Assembly: GCF_032854445.1 (NCBI RefSeq) | Contig: NC_088304.1 | Coordinates: forward strand, 28,835,732 to 28,899,731 | Direction: 5' to 3' | DNA from: Liolophura sinensis | Taxonomy: Eukaryota > Mollusca > Polyplacophora > Chitonida > Chitonidae | Length of the DNA: 64,000 bases | Shown here: positions 41,001 to 51,323 of the stretch, one piece after another | Numbering within the stretch: the first letter of the stretch is position 1 | Layout of the letters: each line of letters opens with the position of its first letter | Translations under genes and position numbers: made by a program | Notes under the pieces: model-generated | Databases searched by the model: none | Seen by the model: only the letters and a program-made list of their open reading frames with translations | Told to the model about the DNA's origin: nothing

Positions 41001-44000
41001 CTCTGCGACAGATGGATCTGGCTAAGTGCAGGGAGCAGGCAGCCTTTCCTCCTGACTGGTAAAATAAAAAATATAAAAAAAACTATCATTTTCAGATCAC
41101 GATGACATTGGAGATTTCTTTTTCTTTTTTTTTTTTGTTTATTCTCTGTGTGAATTTGGGTTAGGAAGAAGGCAGAAATGTCACAGTAGCATGTAGACTT
41201 GGTGTACAGCTTGGTATGTAATATGGGACTGTGCTTCCATCAGTGTGTCAGTCCTGCTAGACTTGGTGTACAGATTGGTATGTAATATGGCACTGTGCTT
41301 CCATCAGTGTGTCAGTCCTGCTAGACTTGGTGTACAGCATGGTATGTAATATGGCACTGTGCTTCCATCAGTGTGTCTGTCCTGCTAGACTTGGTGTACA
41401 ACATGGTATCTAATATGGCACTGTGCTTCCATCAGTGTGTCAGTCCTGCTGGACTTGGTGTACAGCATGGTATGTAATATGGGACTGTGCTTCCATCAGT
41501 GTGTCAGTCCTGCTAGACTTAGTGTACAGCATGGTATGTAATATGGCACTGTGCTTCCATCAGTGTGTCTGTCCTGCTAGACTTGGTGTACAGCATGGTG
41601 TACAGCATGGTATGTAATATGGGACTGTGCTTCCATCAATGTGTCAGTCCTGCTAGACTTGTTGTAAAGCATGGCATGTAATATGGGACTGTGCTTCCAT
41701 CAGTGTGTCAGTCCTGCTAGACTTGGTGTACAGCATGGCATGTAATATGGGACTGTGCTTCCATCAGTGTGTCAGTCCTGCTAGACTTAGTGTATAGCAT
41801 GGCATGTAATATGGGACTGTGCTTCCATCAGCGTGTCAGTCCCACTAGACTTGGTGTACAGCATGGCATGTAATATGGGACTGTGCTTCCATCAGTGTGT
41901 CAGTCCTGCTAGACTTGGTGTACAGCATGGCATGTAATATGGGACTGTGCTTCCATCAGTGTGTCAGTCCCGCTAGACTTGGTGTATAGCATGGCATGTA
42001 ATATGGGACAGTGCTTCCATCAGTGTGTCAGTCCTGCTAAAATTGGTGTACAGCATGGTATGTAATATGGCACTGTGCTTCCATCAGTGCCTCAGTTCTG
42101 CTGGACTTGGTGTACTATCACCTAATCCAACTCTACAATGTGTATGTTTTATGTAAAATGTTAGCATGCGTTTTCCCAGCTTCAAACTTTTCAGCCATTC
42201 AGGTAATAAATCACAGGTTTGAAGCCAATTTAATAGACGTGCAGCTTCATTAGTTTGAGGACCCAAACAGTTTCAAGAAATAAAATTACTCAAGATATAG
42301 CACCATATAGCAAAGTTTAGCAGTGGCACACTCTGCTTGATTCTGATTGATTGATACACCTTATAGGGGCACTTATAAGTTAATATCAAGTTTGATTAAT
42401 TTATGGTGAGAAAACCTGAAGTTTTGGAAACATAAGTACCTGTGTCATTTTAAGGACTCTATGTATGAGATGAACGTACCCTATGTATCGTTTTATGAAA
42501 TGCCGACTTTCATTTTAAGTGTTTTTTTCAAGTGACACCCTTGTCTTGATTCCAACAGATTTAACTCTCACGTATCTTGTCACATACAAGCCAAATTTTT
42601 TTTCTAAATTTAAATTTTTTTATCAGAAAGACTTTAGTGTCATAATAAAGTATCAATTTCAGGCCTTTATGTGCTTGAATTATGTATTTAGGTGCATTTT
42701 AAAAGGCAAAACTTCAGGTGAAATACAATTACTGTCAATTTGTAAAAAGAGTTTTATGGTGAGAGGCTTGTGTTATAATTACAAGTAAGGCACATACATT
42801 TTTTCCAAAAAAAAAGTCTTGGTGAATATAATGTCAGATTTGACAACTTGTAATGTCAGATTAGACACCTTGTAATGTTACATAAGACACCTTGTATCAT
42901 TAGACACCTTGTACTGTTTACATTACACACCTTGTAATGTCAGATTAGACACCTTGTAATGTCAGATTTGACACCTTGTAATGTCAGAATAGACACCGTG
43001 TAATGTCAGATTAGACACCTTGTATTGTTACATTAGACACCTTGTATCGTTAGATTAGACACCTTGTACTGTTTACATTACACACCTTGTAATGTCAGAT
43101 TAGACACCATGTACTGTTAGATTAGACACCTTGTAATGTTAGATTAGACACCTTGTAATGTTACATCACACACCTTGTAATGTTAGATTAGACACCTTGT
43201 ACTGTTTACATTACACACCTTGTACTGTTTACATTACACACCTTGTAACGTTAGATTACACACCTTGTAATGTTAGATTAGACACCTTGTACTGTTTACA
43301 TTACACACCTTGTTATGTCAGATTAGACACCTTGTAATGTTAGATTAGACACCTTGTAATGTTACATTAGACACCGTGTACTGTTACATTAGACACCTTG
43401 TACTGTTACATTAGACACCTTGTAATGTTAGATTAGACAGCTTGTACTGTTTACATTACACACCTTGTACTGTTTACATTACACACCTTGTAATGTCAGA
43501 TTAGACACCTTGTAATGTTAGATTAGACACCTTGTAATGTTAGATTAGACACCTTGTGATGTTTACATTACACACCTTGTAATGTCAGATTAGACCCCTT
43601 GTAATGTTAGATTAGGCACTTTGTACTGTTTACATTACACACCTTGTACTGTCAGATTAGACACCTTGTACTGTTAGATTAGACACCTTGTACTGTTACA
43701 TTAGACACCTTGTACTGTTACATTAGACACCTTGTATTGTTACATTAGACACCTTGTATTGTTACATTAGGCACCTTGTCTTGTTAGATTAGACACCTTG
43801 TAATGTCAGATTAGACACCTTGTACTGTTACATTAGACACCTTGTAATGTCAGATTAGACACCTTGTAATGTTAGATTAGACACCTTGTACTGCTTACAT
43901 TACACACCTTGTAATGTCAGATTAGACACCTTGAAATGTTACATTAGACACCTTGTAACGTTAGATTAGACACTTTGTAATGTTACATTAGACACCTTGT

Positions 44001-47000
44001 ACTGTTACATTAGACACCTTGTATTGTTACATTAGACACCTTACAACGTAAAGTGTTGAAGTCAGATGTGGTACCTTAACATGTCAATGATCTCAAATAT
44101 CGCATTTTACTTCACTTTTAGAGGCAGACAAATGTTATAAAGTGCTTATTTTGGTGCTGAAACTTACAATTTTCCTCTGGGACATCATTCTCAAATAAAC
44201 TTAAAATCAAGTGTAAAATCAATAAAACTTTCAAAATCAGGCAAAATGAGCAGGTTTGTCTTGGCAGAATTTTATGTGATTTAGGGGATGTATAAATACT
44301 GTATGGTTTTAGCTGTCTTCATCTTTTTATCACATTTGCATCTTATGATGCTTTATAATTTACCTGTAAATCATACAAGTACATTCAAATGAAATTAGTT
44401 AAATAAGAAAATGAACTGTTTTTTTTTTATATTTCTAAAAGAAATATTTCCTTGTGTGAAGTGCATCTGATGTTAAATGAAATCATCCTACTGGTGTCTA
44501 CATGTGCGTGTACCAATATAACTTTTCCACGCCGTGACGGCTATAATTGGAATGAAACGGGACTCTGACATTTACACTGCCTAGAATCAAGGATTGTTGA
44601 TGACTGCTAACCTTCAGGAACAAAGTCCCAGACCGTTTGTAGAGTAAATACCGACCTCGTTAAGGAAGTTAATGAATCCCTACATTACAGACCTGCCCGA
44701 GTGTGGTATGTAGGACTTTCTGGGACATGGGCAGTGGCTGACAGGAAGTGATTTGTGACAACTACTGATTTGGAATACTGTACACTGCACAAATGTGCAC
44801 ATTTGCCAACTAAGTTCATGAAAATAAATGAAAACTGGAAAAATTCCCTTAAAACTTATAGTACTGTGTTTCACCTAAAGATTAGTGTGTAAAATGCACT
44901 TTCAGAAGTTTACAAAGGCCTTAAAATATGCCAACACTTGGGTTTTCTGATAAGAAATTGAACAAAAAAAATATACATAAAGTTGCCTTGTATGAAGGTG
45001 GACGAATAAAATAGAATAAATCAAAATGCGTTACTTTACAAATCCTAAACTTTAAGTAAAACACAGTAAATGCAACACTGAACAAAGATCATGACTAGAA
45101 AACAGATGGTGTAATAAGGTGAGAAAATGGTGTAGTCTGAAGATCTTGGGTTTGACAAAATGAGCAAGCAACGCCCTTAATTTTGAATCACCAAAACTGA
45201 CATCTTCTCCATGAGCCCTATGTAAGCATGTACACTGTTTCAGAAATGTACACTGTTTCAGAAATCTACACTTACACATCTGAACTACCGAGCCCTACTA
45301 TATTTAGATGTATTAACATTTCATTTATATAAAAAAAATCTTTCATAGCTATTTTCCTTGCTGTTATTTCATTCTGGTAAAATTCACAAAATTATGTATT
45401 TATTAATTGGACTGATATGTTTATTAAGCTGTGCTCAAGAATATTTTGCTTATACTCTAAATGACAGCTAGGGAGGAAACCCACGACCATCCGCATATCA
45501 CCTTCGGCTCCTGAGCCACTAAACTGGGCATGCACTCTAATCACTTGGCCACTAAGGCTGCTGGGAGACTTAAGCCTAATGGATAATGAGCCTCTGTACG
45601 CAACAAACAAGACAGGGTTTTCACCATATGCTACACAGCAACTATCGGCTGATTACAAACAGAAAATTCTGACTGAAGTCAAAATTTAATAGCGTCACAA
45701 TGCTTAGTATACGGTAATGGAAGTTGTGACACATGTCTTATGGCAATGCTGATGAGGTATTCAGAACTTTAAATTAAGCTCCAAAACCTTATTTCAGATT
45801 CTGGATTGAAGTCAAACTGACTGTGTGGAATTGACCCTTATTTACAGCCAGAGGATCACTTCCCTGTTTTCAGTCTGATGCTTCAGTGTATGGCCTGCCT
45901 GTTTTCTTCATCTAAAACTTGATATTAATGAAAATCTTGCGAGAGAAAAAGCGCGTCTTTTTAGTTGAATGACAAGACTCATCATGAATCCAATTAATGG
46001 CCCTGAATGAAATGACATCAAGACAAACATTGATCGATAAAATTACCACCGAAGAAGTCTGAATGCATTTCGTCCCTTGCGTCTACTGCCAGAAACCTTG
46101 GAGGTGCTTTCTAGAGCTTTTCTCCTTACTCTGCCGTTCAAATCTGTCATACTGCGATTCTATGTTAAGCACTAGACTTATATTCCAACCGCCTTTTTAA
46201 TGCTTGCACATTTATTCAGAATTTATCAAGGATGTTGGATAAAAATGTGACATTATGATACATTATTTACCACAAATATCGTCAAAAACAAAACATGCCT
46301 CAAGGGAGATAGCCACACAAATTACTGGTACCTAAACATGCATGAAGAGTTATCTCCCATGAAACTACCTCATACTTTGTAATAACAGGAACTGGTCCTT
46401 GCATGTGACCCTTTTGTTATCTTGTCACTGTAACACACAATGTTAAGCTTTTATTCTTGAGCCTCTAAGTATTTTGTAACAATGTACCTTGACTAAAATT
46501 CAGTGACCGAGGTAACTCCGAGAAACAAATGCCTCAATTTTAGCTGATATCTGAGAACTCTATTTTGCTCTCGTCACGTGCCAGAACTACAGAGAAAATT
46601 TTGATTGACAGAATTTTAAGAAAAGAATTGAAAGATCACTCACGGGAAGAATAAACTCGGAAAGCTCAGGTAGTTCCTCTGTGTATTGGTCCACCCAGTT
46701 TTCTAGCTCTGACACATACATCTTGTCAAACACTGCACGGTCTGCAGAAAGAAATAAACAACACTTTTTGTAAACTTGTACATCACTTGGGTTACAGCCA
46801 TGCTCAAACATAATCGTTAAGGTAGCTCAGCTTTGCCACAGTTACTCTAAACAGACGTGAGTGAATGTAGTTTCTGGTCTTTTCACTGCAGTTTTATGTT
46901 AGGATGTTTGACACCTATAGGTGTCTTCGGGGTCTCTGTGGCTCAGTTGGTGACGCAGGAGCCTCTCACCAATGCAGTCGCTGTGAGTTCAAGTCCAGCT

Positions 47001-50000
47001 CATGCTTGCTTCCTCTCCGGCCGTATGTGGGAAGGTCGGAGGGTTTCCCCCTGGCTCTGCCCGATTTCCACCCACCATAATGCTGGCCACCGTCGTATAA
47101 GTTAAATATTCTTGAGTACTGCGTAAAACACCAATCAAATAAATAAATAAATATATGTGTCTTCATCAGCTTAAGCAGGTTTGTGACATTCACTGTTGAT
47201 TGCATGAAGTACTTCTCAGTGCTGCATACAGATATATAGACCCACATCACAAAAACTGAGTCAGAAATGTCTGGCTTACTGAGATGAGCTTCCCTGGCAC
47301 TGCTGGCTGGAGTAGCTATACTGGAGCCTACGTCCTGTAAGATACACTGGATCTGAGAGAGAAAAAGATGACAAAGAGTTACAGTAAAGGGTAGCAAACA
47401 TGTAGCAGAATACTGTATAAATCGCCAAACCTAGAGTTCTTGTAAAAAGGTCTGCCACCCCGCTCCCATGGGCCCTCTGTTTCCTCTCACTATAATGGGT
47501 GCTGCGGTTGTATAAATGAAATATTCTTGAGTACGGCGTAAACCACCAATCAAATAAATAAATTAACAAATGAAGTCCCTGTGACTTAATTCCACACATT
47601 TTTTCAAAGAGATATGAAAAGTTGCTATCCACCCCCCCCCACACCCCGACCCCCAAAGAAAACAAAATAAAACACCAAAAAACACCCCTACATTTATATT
47701 AACATTTGATATGTAAAAATGCTTTTTCAGACGTATGTTGGGAATCGTCATATGATTCTTTTTATCACAAAAACTTTGCCATATAAGGTGAACGGATAAA
47801 TCAGAGTCAATCAATATGTGCGACTTGAAAAATGCTAAAGTAAATTTCAGGTGAAATATAGTGAAATTAACAAAAAAAGTAATAAAATAAAACTAAAACA
47901 ATAACATTAACTACAAAAGAAGAATAGTTTTAGAGACTTTCTGCTGTCTTCAAAATGATAATGACTTCACTCACTTCTGTCATAAAGTTATATCTAGCTA
48001 AAAGATAATAATATTACAGTGGTTGAGCATTTCCATGAGAAGATTGAGATGAAAGTCTGCTGCGAGTCTGTACCTACTGTTTCCAGCTGATCCACAAACA
48101 TGTGACCTGCCTCAGCCGAGAATTCCCGCGCCAAGCTGAAACAAACACAGGGCATTTAGAGGATACCGGCAGCACTTTGATACATGGAGAGAATCTGAAT
48201 CAAATTTGGAATGTTAATTATACTGACAAACTTTTCCAAGTGTGGCATACATACTTGTATGCATAGGTTAAGCCAGGGGATTGTCTCAGTGTCTTTGGAA
48301 GAGAAAAAGGGAAAATTGGAATTAAGACGTCCTGGTTTCAAATTCTGGCTAAATCTATGTTTGCATATCATATTGTTGGAAGTCAATAAAACTGCCAGAA
48401 TGACCTTAGGAGTGCTGTTGAGCCAGGCCCCACCTACAATAAGGCGGGAAGAATAAAACAAATTCCTGGCCCAAGGCTGGGGTTGAACCTGTACCTTGAG
48501 CACCTTGTTGTTCCTGAATCTTGAACTTTACCCCAGAACCATGTGTCACTCTCTCAACAAAGAAAACACAATGCTTGATGCCCTTTTTTGTGATGTTCTT
48601 TTTTTTTGTTTGTTTTGTTTTGTGATAAGACTTGTTTTGTGCATATCAAGAATAATAAGCACATCATCCCCATAAACAACAACAACAGCGCTGCCGTCCT
48701 CCAACACTGCTGCTAGACGCAGGAAACAAAGAAGATACCATGAATCCAGATAAGTCACAGATTCATGACTGATTAATAAAGTAATAAAAAAAAGACTTTC
48801 AAAATTGGCTGTCCTTCAAAACTTCAAAAATTGAGGGCAAAAAAAGATAAAACAAAGAAAAATAATCTATGAGCATTTTTTCATTTAAAGTCCACTAGAC
48901 TGCATTTTAATAGAGATGCCTTAAAATGGTCAATTAGGTAACTCTTTTGAACAGAAACTACTGAAAATAAGTTTCAGCAAAGGTCGACAACATGTTGAAA
49001 GGAGCTAGAATTCATTTGGGTACATTCAGGGCAATGGTAAAATCAAGAATGCACCCAATCCGCATCTGCAGTAATGAATTGTCAAAAAGCACTCTTGGCT
49101 TTATTTACATAAATATATCTGCCAACTGTGACACAGTGAACTACCTTGAGTATGAAAAATAAAAGTATACAATCAAAATACTCTATTTCACCAAAGAATG
49201 GTATCCAGAAAACACTTTTTTAGAGCCACATAGAGGCCTTAAAATGACACCTTTGATGGCAACACTAAGTTTTTCTGTTAAGAAGTAAATCTAACTTCAC
49301 TAGAAACCGTTAAGTGGCCATATAAAATGGATGGATCAGTCTAAATCAGGCAAATGTGTCACTTGAAACATGTTAAACTTTTGGTGAAATAAAGTCAGCA
49401 GCAATGTTACCTCAGAGCAGAAGTAAGCTCGTCTGTTGTACCAAGAGCCTCAAATACTTGGTCATCTTTGTGACGTCTCTCCCCAGTAAACAACGCCGAT
49501 GTGCCTGTTTAATGAAAAACAACAACAACAAATCTTAATGCCACTAAAGATTTCAGGAGGTCAAAAAAAAAAGTAAATAACTAGAAGGCACGCTGACACT
49601 GCAAAACCATGGCCACACTAAAGGTACAAATTCCCACACTACAGCCAACTCACACTCTCTTTTTCTGTCCTAAAATATGTCAGTGGTGAAGGTAAAAATA
49701 CAAAAGTGACCAGACATAAGCTAAGGGAAACATGCTAGCCAAAAGAATGAAATAATAACAATAGGTACATAAGCAAGATCATGGAATAAACTCCTTAAAA
49801 TAAACATATGTACTGTACATTGTGAAATTCTATTTGTGAGACTCTACTCAAAGCCTTAAAAAAAAAAACTGAATCCAATTTTGAAGTCATTTTATTAGAC
49901 TTGATTTAACTGCATGTTTTTATTATTATCCTTAAAATAAAGATGGCAAGATAAGAAATGTCCACTCACCTCTGTCACCTGTCTTTGTGTAGATTTTGGG

Positions 50001-51323
50001 TCCTGCTCTGACATTTGTCTTTTCCCTGGTATTTAGAATAAAGTGAGCATCACAAAAAAGTCATCAAAACAACAATATTTATGACTGACACCACAACACA
50101 GACCTGATGGACCCTCCAGTTGTTCCCTACTCTACTTTTTTTTATTTTGGGTTTTTGAACAGGAATTTTTAAAAAATATTTTTGGTACAGTATTAATTTA
50201 TTTAAAATACTATGTTATCCAACAAGGAATTTTTCACAGAAGGCCTTACAGAATTCTTCTAAAATATCCCCTAAAGCAACTCTTGATACATACTCCTAGC
50301 TCTGTCATGCATCACTGAGCTATTTGCCACTGGCCATCATGCATGACTGAACTGTGACCTTTGTACATTTTATGTTTTACAGTAGTTCACAGGGACATGT
50401 TAACCTGAGATCAGCCAGCAAACTTTCAGCATGCAAGGTTTTCATTACAACTTATGCATAAAAAAAAATCGTCAGAAATGAAAAGTAGTTGATGGACTTG
50501 AATGCTATTTTATGTATATGGGTGGGAGGAAAGGCAAAGGGAGCGATCTCTTCAAAAAAATTCTCCCTGTTTTGACTATTAAATGTGCCAGTGACTCTGA
50601 ACTGGCTCAATGTTCAATATTTCACATTCTGAGCTTTCACAATACCATGGTGACATTTGCCAATGCTGATACAACTTCCAGTTTCATTTATTTGATTAGA
50701 GTTTTACGCCATACTCAAGAATATTTCACTTAAATAGAGGTGGCCAGCATTATGGTGGGAGTAAACAGAACAGAGTCAGGAAGAACACCACGACCATCCC
50801 CAGGTTGCTGAAGGACCTTCCCATGTATGGCCAGGGAATTACAGCATTAGCAAAAGGAGATAAGACTTCCATTATAGTTCAATGCAATACTTCTTGGGGC
50901 CAAAAAGTAAAAACACAGAGGTAAGTAAATAAAACTATCTCATCTTTTAATTTACATTTAACTAGTTTCACTCGTGTATTCTTAACTGGTTCTAAACCAT
51001 TACTGCCAGTAACAACCTTTCTGTTAAGAGCTGTCTGCCACGAACCAACTTAAAAATACACCATTGGCTTGTAAAGAACATCTTTCAACAAGTGATTGCA
51101 GTCAGACACAACCGCTGATCTTTCCTCAAAATCTGACAGATAAACTGATAAACCCCAGAGTATCGAAATCTGAGCCTAAAACAACTCCTCCGTCTGTGAA
51201 AATACTGGAATTAAATTATATATGCTTGCAAGTAAAAACTTACGCTTGACACCTTATGGCACTGCACGAATAGCATGCCGAAGTCTTTAAAAGTTGTGAC
51301 CCTGTCCTACGTAGGACAAACAT
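25916..51323 (-). CDS. MMAB: Cob(I)alamin adenosyltransferase, mitochondrial (whole gene, 9 coding exons)
   Basis: Transfers the 5'-deoxyadenosyl group of ATP to cob(I)alamin, making adenosylcobalamin for mitochondrial methylmalonyl-CoA mutase. Joined exons on the minus strand are 51323-51244, 50025-49970, 49504-49411, 48135-48078, 47352-47280, 46741-46644, 41055-40991, 40596-40537 and 26036-25916: 705 bp, 234 residues plus stop; the human protein has 250. All eight introns are GT-AG and phases match at every junction (2,1,2,0,1,0,2,2). Visible motifs: basic, Ser/Cys-rich N-terminus without early acidic residues, typical of a mitochondrial presequence (1-27); ATP-site TKTGDRG (40-46); [10 protein letters not shown] (51-60); GTTDEL (67-72); SSAREAHL (113-120); FILPSGGK (150-157); the catalytic CRRAER (169-174), whose human counterparts R190, R191 and E193 are disease sites; NRLSDYLF (194-201). 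It is divergent from MVK. The intron total is about 24.7 kb, unusually repeat-laden. Confidence 0.96.
26520..26780. repeat. Minisatellite, ~20-bp unit, MMAB intron 8
   Basis: Copies of 'atgtacactattacaatgta', about 12. The unit contains the palindrome TGTACA. Long His/Val or Tyr/Ile frames across it are artefacts. Confidence 0.93.
27002..28370. repeat. Minisatellite, 27-bp unit, MMAB intron 8
   Basis: The unit is 'gtggtcaagtgtagtggaag' plus 'aaggtga', about 50 degenerate copies, purine-rich on the plus strand. Because 27 is a multiple of three, the minus strand stays open for 229 codons as a 9-residue LLPPHLTTH repeat. Confidence 0.95.
30049..31149. repeat. Minisatellite, 50-bp unit, ~22 copies, MMAB intron 8
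   Basis: The unit is 'tattacctgtactggtcagg', 'tcacactataaacaatgtta' and 'cacaaggcca'. Very regular, with few variant sites (tataaac/tatgaac, ttaca/ttaaa), pointing to recent homogenisation. Confidence 0.97.
31650..31757 (+). mobile_element. Inverted-repeat element, family A, copy 3 (half)
   Basis: Only the 3' half: 'caatgtagttttgtctccaa', 'cataaattgcgctgaaagtt' and 'acggttgagaaattagggta'. It lies between two related ~65-bp direct repeats (31560-31627, 31791-31858). Confidence 0.65.
32168..32566 (+). mobile_element. Full-length tRNA-derived SINE, 'acgttaaaccc' tail family
   Basis: Head 'ggtgcgtctaatggttagag' (A box) and 'cttgggatcaaaccgggtca' (B box), a ~250-bp body, then 'attaagtacgacattaaacc' and a (CATT)n tail. 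It lies in MMAB intron 8, antisense to that gene. Confidence 0.8.
33440..33880. repeat. Degenerate tandem repeat, MMAB intron 8
   Basis: Irregular spacing of 'cttgatcaaagcatacc' with 'gataagtgcacacttgat', units about 25-35 bp. More decayed than the other arrays. Confidence 0.75.
34670..34800 (+). mobile_element. Degraded SINE fragment (third family)
   Basis: 'gagttcaaatccagatccta' (B box) followed by 'ggctgtggctttatgtcagg' and 'atgtttgccaggcacttgta'. The same string occurs in part at 46880-46915, 18115-18205 and 58225-58290. Confidence 0.5.
35723..36585. repeat. Five near-identical 174-bp tandem repeats, MMAB intron 8
   Basis: Copies start at about 35723, 35898, 36072, 36246 and 36420 with 'gggatcagataactttacct'. 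Only a handful of differences separate copies (for example cgtattag/cgtatcag). The largest unit in the window. Confidence 0.96.
36611..36830 (+). mobile_element. Inverted-repeat element, family B, copy 2 (complete)
   Basis: 220 bp with termini 'tactgtattttacctaaagt' and 'aactttacgtgaaatacagt', inverted. It directly abuts the 174-bp array on the left. Interior 'acttgagtgttggcat' and 'tctgaaagtgcatttct' define the family. Confidence 0.82.
36870..37135. repeat. Minisatellite, 12-bp unit, MMAB intron 8
   Basis: Copies of tgtatgacaaag / tgtaggacaaag / tgtaagacaaac, about 22. Frames of 82-136 codons across it are periodicity artefacts. Confidence 0.95.
37179..37250. repeat. Perfect inverted repeat, 29-bp arms, 14-bp loop
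   Basis: Left arm 37179-37207 (tttaaacacaatattgtaac, then acagtgtgg) is the exact reverse complement of 37222-37250. The loop is cttacaaagataaa. Every base pair was checked by eye. In MMAB intron RNA it would form a long perfect stem. Confidence 0.97.
37588..37807 (+). mobile_element. Inverted-repeat element, family A, copy 4
   Basis: 220 bp from 'tactgtaattcttcaaccat' to 'cggctgaggaataagggtg'. Interior 'tttttgtgaagccctgaaac', 'caatgtagttttgt', 'ccataaattgcattgaaaa'. Confidence 0.78.
38293..38312. repeat. Homopolymer run of 20 G
   Basis: Uninterrupted G20 on the plus strand, C20 in the MMAB pre-mRNA. Its exact length in an assembly should be treated with caution. Confidence 0.9.
39430..40425. 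repeat. Minisatellite, 43-bp unit, ~23 copies, MMAB intron 8
   Basis: The unit is 'cataaagatcaccatttcat', 'ctggcccaagttctttccca' and 'cca', with a shorter variant 'ccactgataaag'. It ends about 110 bp from MMAB exon 8. Confidence 0.95.
40537..40596 (-). CDS. MMAB: MMAB exon 8
   Basis: 60 bp, residues 176-194 with split ends: [19 protein letters not shown]. Matches human VVPLVQMGETDANVAKFLN. Acceptor TTTCAG, donor GTAAAC. The next exon lies 14.5 kb away. Confidence 0.96.
40991..41055 (-). CDS. MMAB: MMAB exon 7: catalytic arginine motif
   Basis: 65 bp, residues 154-175, [20 protein letters not shown] and onward. Holds the CRRAER signature plus the upstream Arg equivalent to human R186. Acceptor ACCAG, donor GTGAGT. 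Confidence 0.97.
41195..42115. repeat. Minisatellite, 64-bp unit, ~14 copies, MMAB intron 6
   Basis: The unit is 'cttggtgtacagcatggtat', 'gtaatatgggactgtgcttc', 'catcagtgtgtcagtcctgc' and 'taga'. One copy carries an internal duplication of 'tacagcatggtg' near 41590. Confidence 0.96.
42300..42734 (+). mobile_element. Family B remnants, about two partial copies
   Basis: Ends with 'aacttcaggtgaaatacaat' plus family B interior motifs ('cttgattctgattgattgat', 'aggcctttatgtgc'). The boundaries are blurred, apparently one copy inside or beside another. Confidence 0.5.
42835..44045. repeat. Minisatellite, 22-24-bp units, ~53 copies, MMAB intron 6
   Basis: Two interspersed unit types: 'ttagattagacaccttgtaa' with tg, and 'tttacattacacaccttgta' with ctg. 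The order of types repeats in blocks, implying multi-unit duplications. Confidence 0.95.
44862..45068 (-). mobile_element. Inverted-repeat element, family B, copy 5
   Basis: Termini 'tactgtgtttcacctaaaga' and 'actttaagtaaaacacagta'. Contains 'atgcactttcagaagtttac' and 'ccaacacttgggtttt' in reversed order relative to copy 2. Located in MMAB intron 6. Confidence 0.75.
45415..45565 (-). mobile_element. SINE fragment
   Basis: 'gtgctcaagaatattttgct' and 'aaacccacgaccatccgcat' match the antisense tail and body of the complete SINE at 19340, followed by a tRNA-like segment. Internally deleted. Confidence 0.6.
46644..46741 (-). CDS. MMAB: MMAB exon 6
   Basis: 98 bp, residues 121-153, ending [24 protein letters not shown] matches human ELEQWIDKYTSQLPPL. 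Acceptor CTGCAG, donor GTGAGT, phase 1 in and 0 out. Confidence 0.96.
46929..47156 (+). mobile_element. tRNA-derived SINE with 8-bp flanking repeat, MMAB intron 5
   Basis: 'ggggtctctgtggctcagtt', 'gctgtgagttcaagtccagc', 'ccaccataatgctggccacc', 'cttgagtactgcgtaaaaca' and an (AAAT)n tail. GTGTCTTC occurs at both edges (46921-46928, 47157-47164), consistent with a target-site duplication. Lies between MMAB exons 5 and 6. Confidence 0.9.
47280..47352 (-). CDS. MMAB: MMAB exon 5
   Basis: 73 bp, residues 97-120 plus one base. Reads [15 protein letters not shown], then ASSAREAHL, matching human IQCTLQDVGSALATP and CSSAREAHL. Acceptor CTCTCAG, donor GTAAGC. Confidence 0.97.
47447..47568 (+). mobile_element. 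5'-truncated SINE, MMAB intron 4
   Basis: 3' half only: 'tcctctcactataatgggtg', 'aatgaaatattcttgagtac', 'ggcgtaaaccaccaatcaaa', and an (AAAT)n tail. Confidence 0.85.
47700..47863 (+). mobile_element. Inverted-repeat element, family B, copy 6 (partial)
   Basis: The right terminus 'aatttcaggtgaaatatagt' and interior 'cacaaaaactttgccatata' and 'gataaatcagagtcaatca' match family B. The left end is unclear, next to the C-rich stretch 47629-47660. Confidence 0.55.
48078..48135 (-). CDS. MMAB: MMAB exon 4
   Basis: 58 bp, residues 78-96 ([19 protein letters not shown]), a helical segment less conserved than its neighbours but of the same length as in human. Acceptor TTTCAG, donor GTAGGT, phase 2 in and 0 out. 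Confidence 0.92.
49179..49395 (-). mobile_element. Inverted-repeat element, family B, copy 7
   Basis: From 'tactctatttcaccaaagaa' to 'aaacttttggtgaaataaag', with 'aggccttaaaatgacacctt' and 'ttgatggcaacactaagttt'. It ends 16 bp before MMAB exon 3 (49411), inside its donor-side intron. Confidence 0.7.
49411..49504 (-). CDS. MMAB: MMAB exon 3
   Basis: 94 bp, residues 46-77 with split ends. Carries [20 protein letters not shown], nearly identical to the family core. The position equivalent to human GDKGFSS reads GDRGTSA. Donor GTAACA, a somewhat weak match. Confidence 0.96.
49970..50025 (-). CDS. MMAB: MMAB exon 2
   Basis: 56 bp, residues 28-45, phase 2 in and 1 out. Contains [11 protein letters not shown], the N-terminal ATP-binding segment of PduO-type adenosyltransferases. 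Acceptor CCAG and donor GTGAGT. Confidence 0.95.
50685..50840 (-). mobile_element. SINE fragment, MMAB intron 1
   Basis: Antisense 3' part: 'agttttacgccatactcaag', 'aatatttcactta', 'ggccagcattatggtgggag', 'cacgaccatccccaggttgc'. Confidence 0.8.
51244..51323 (-). CDS. MMAB: MMAB exon 1: start codon and mitochondrial presequence
   Basis: Codons 1-26 plus two bases of codon 27. It begins [16 protein letters not shown] and continues Cys/Ser-rich with no acidic residue, as expected of a mitochondrial targeting peptide. The donor is GC|GTAAGT, phase 2, which matches exon 2. The ATG has A at -3. Homology is not expected here; the start rests on frame, phase, splice donor and targeting-peptide character. 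Confidence 0.85.
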
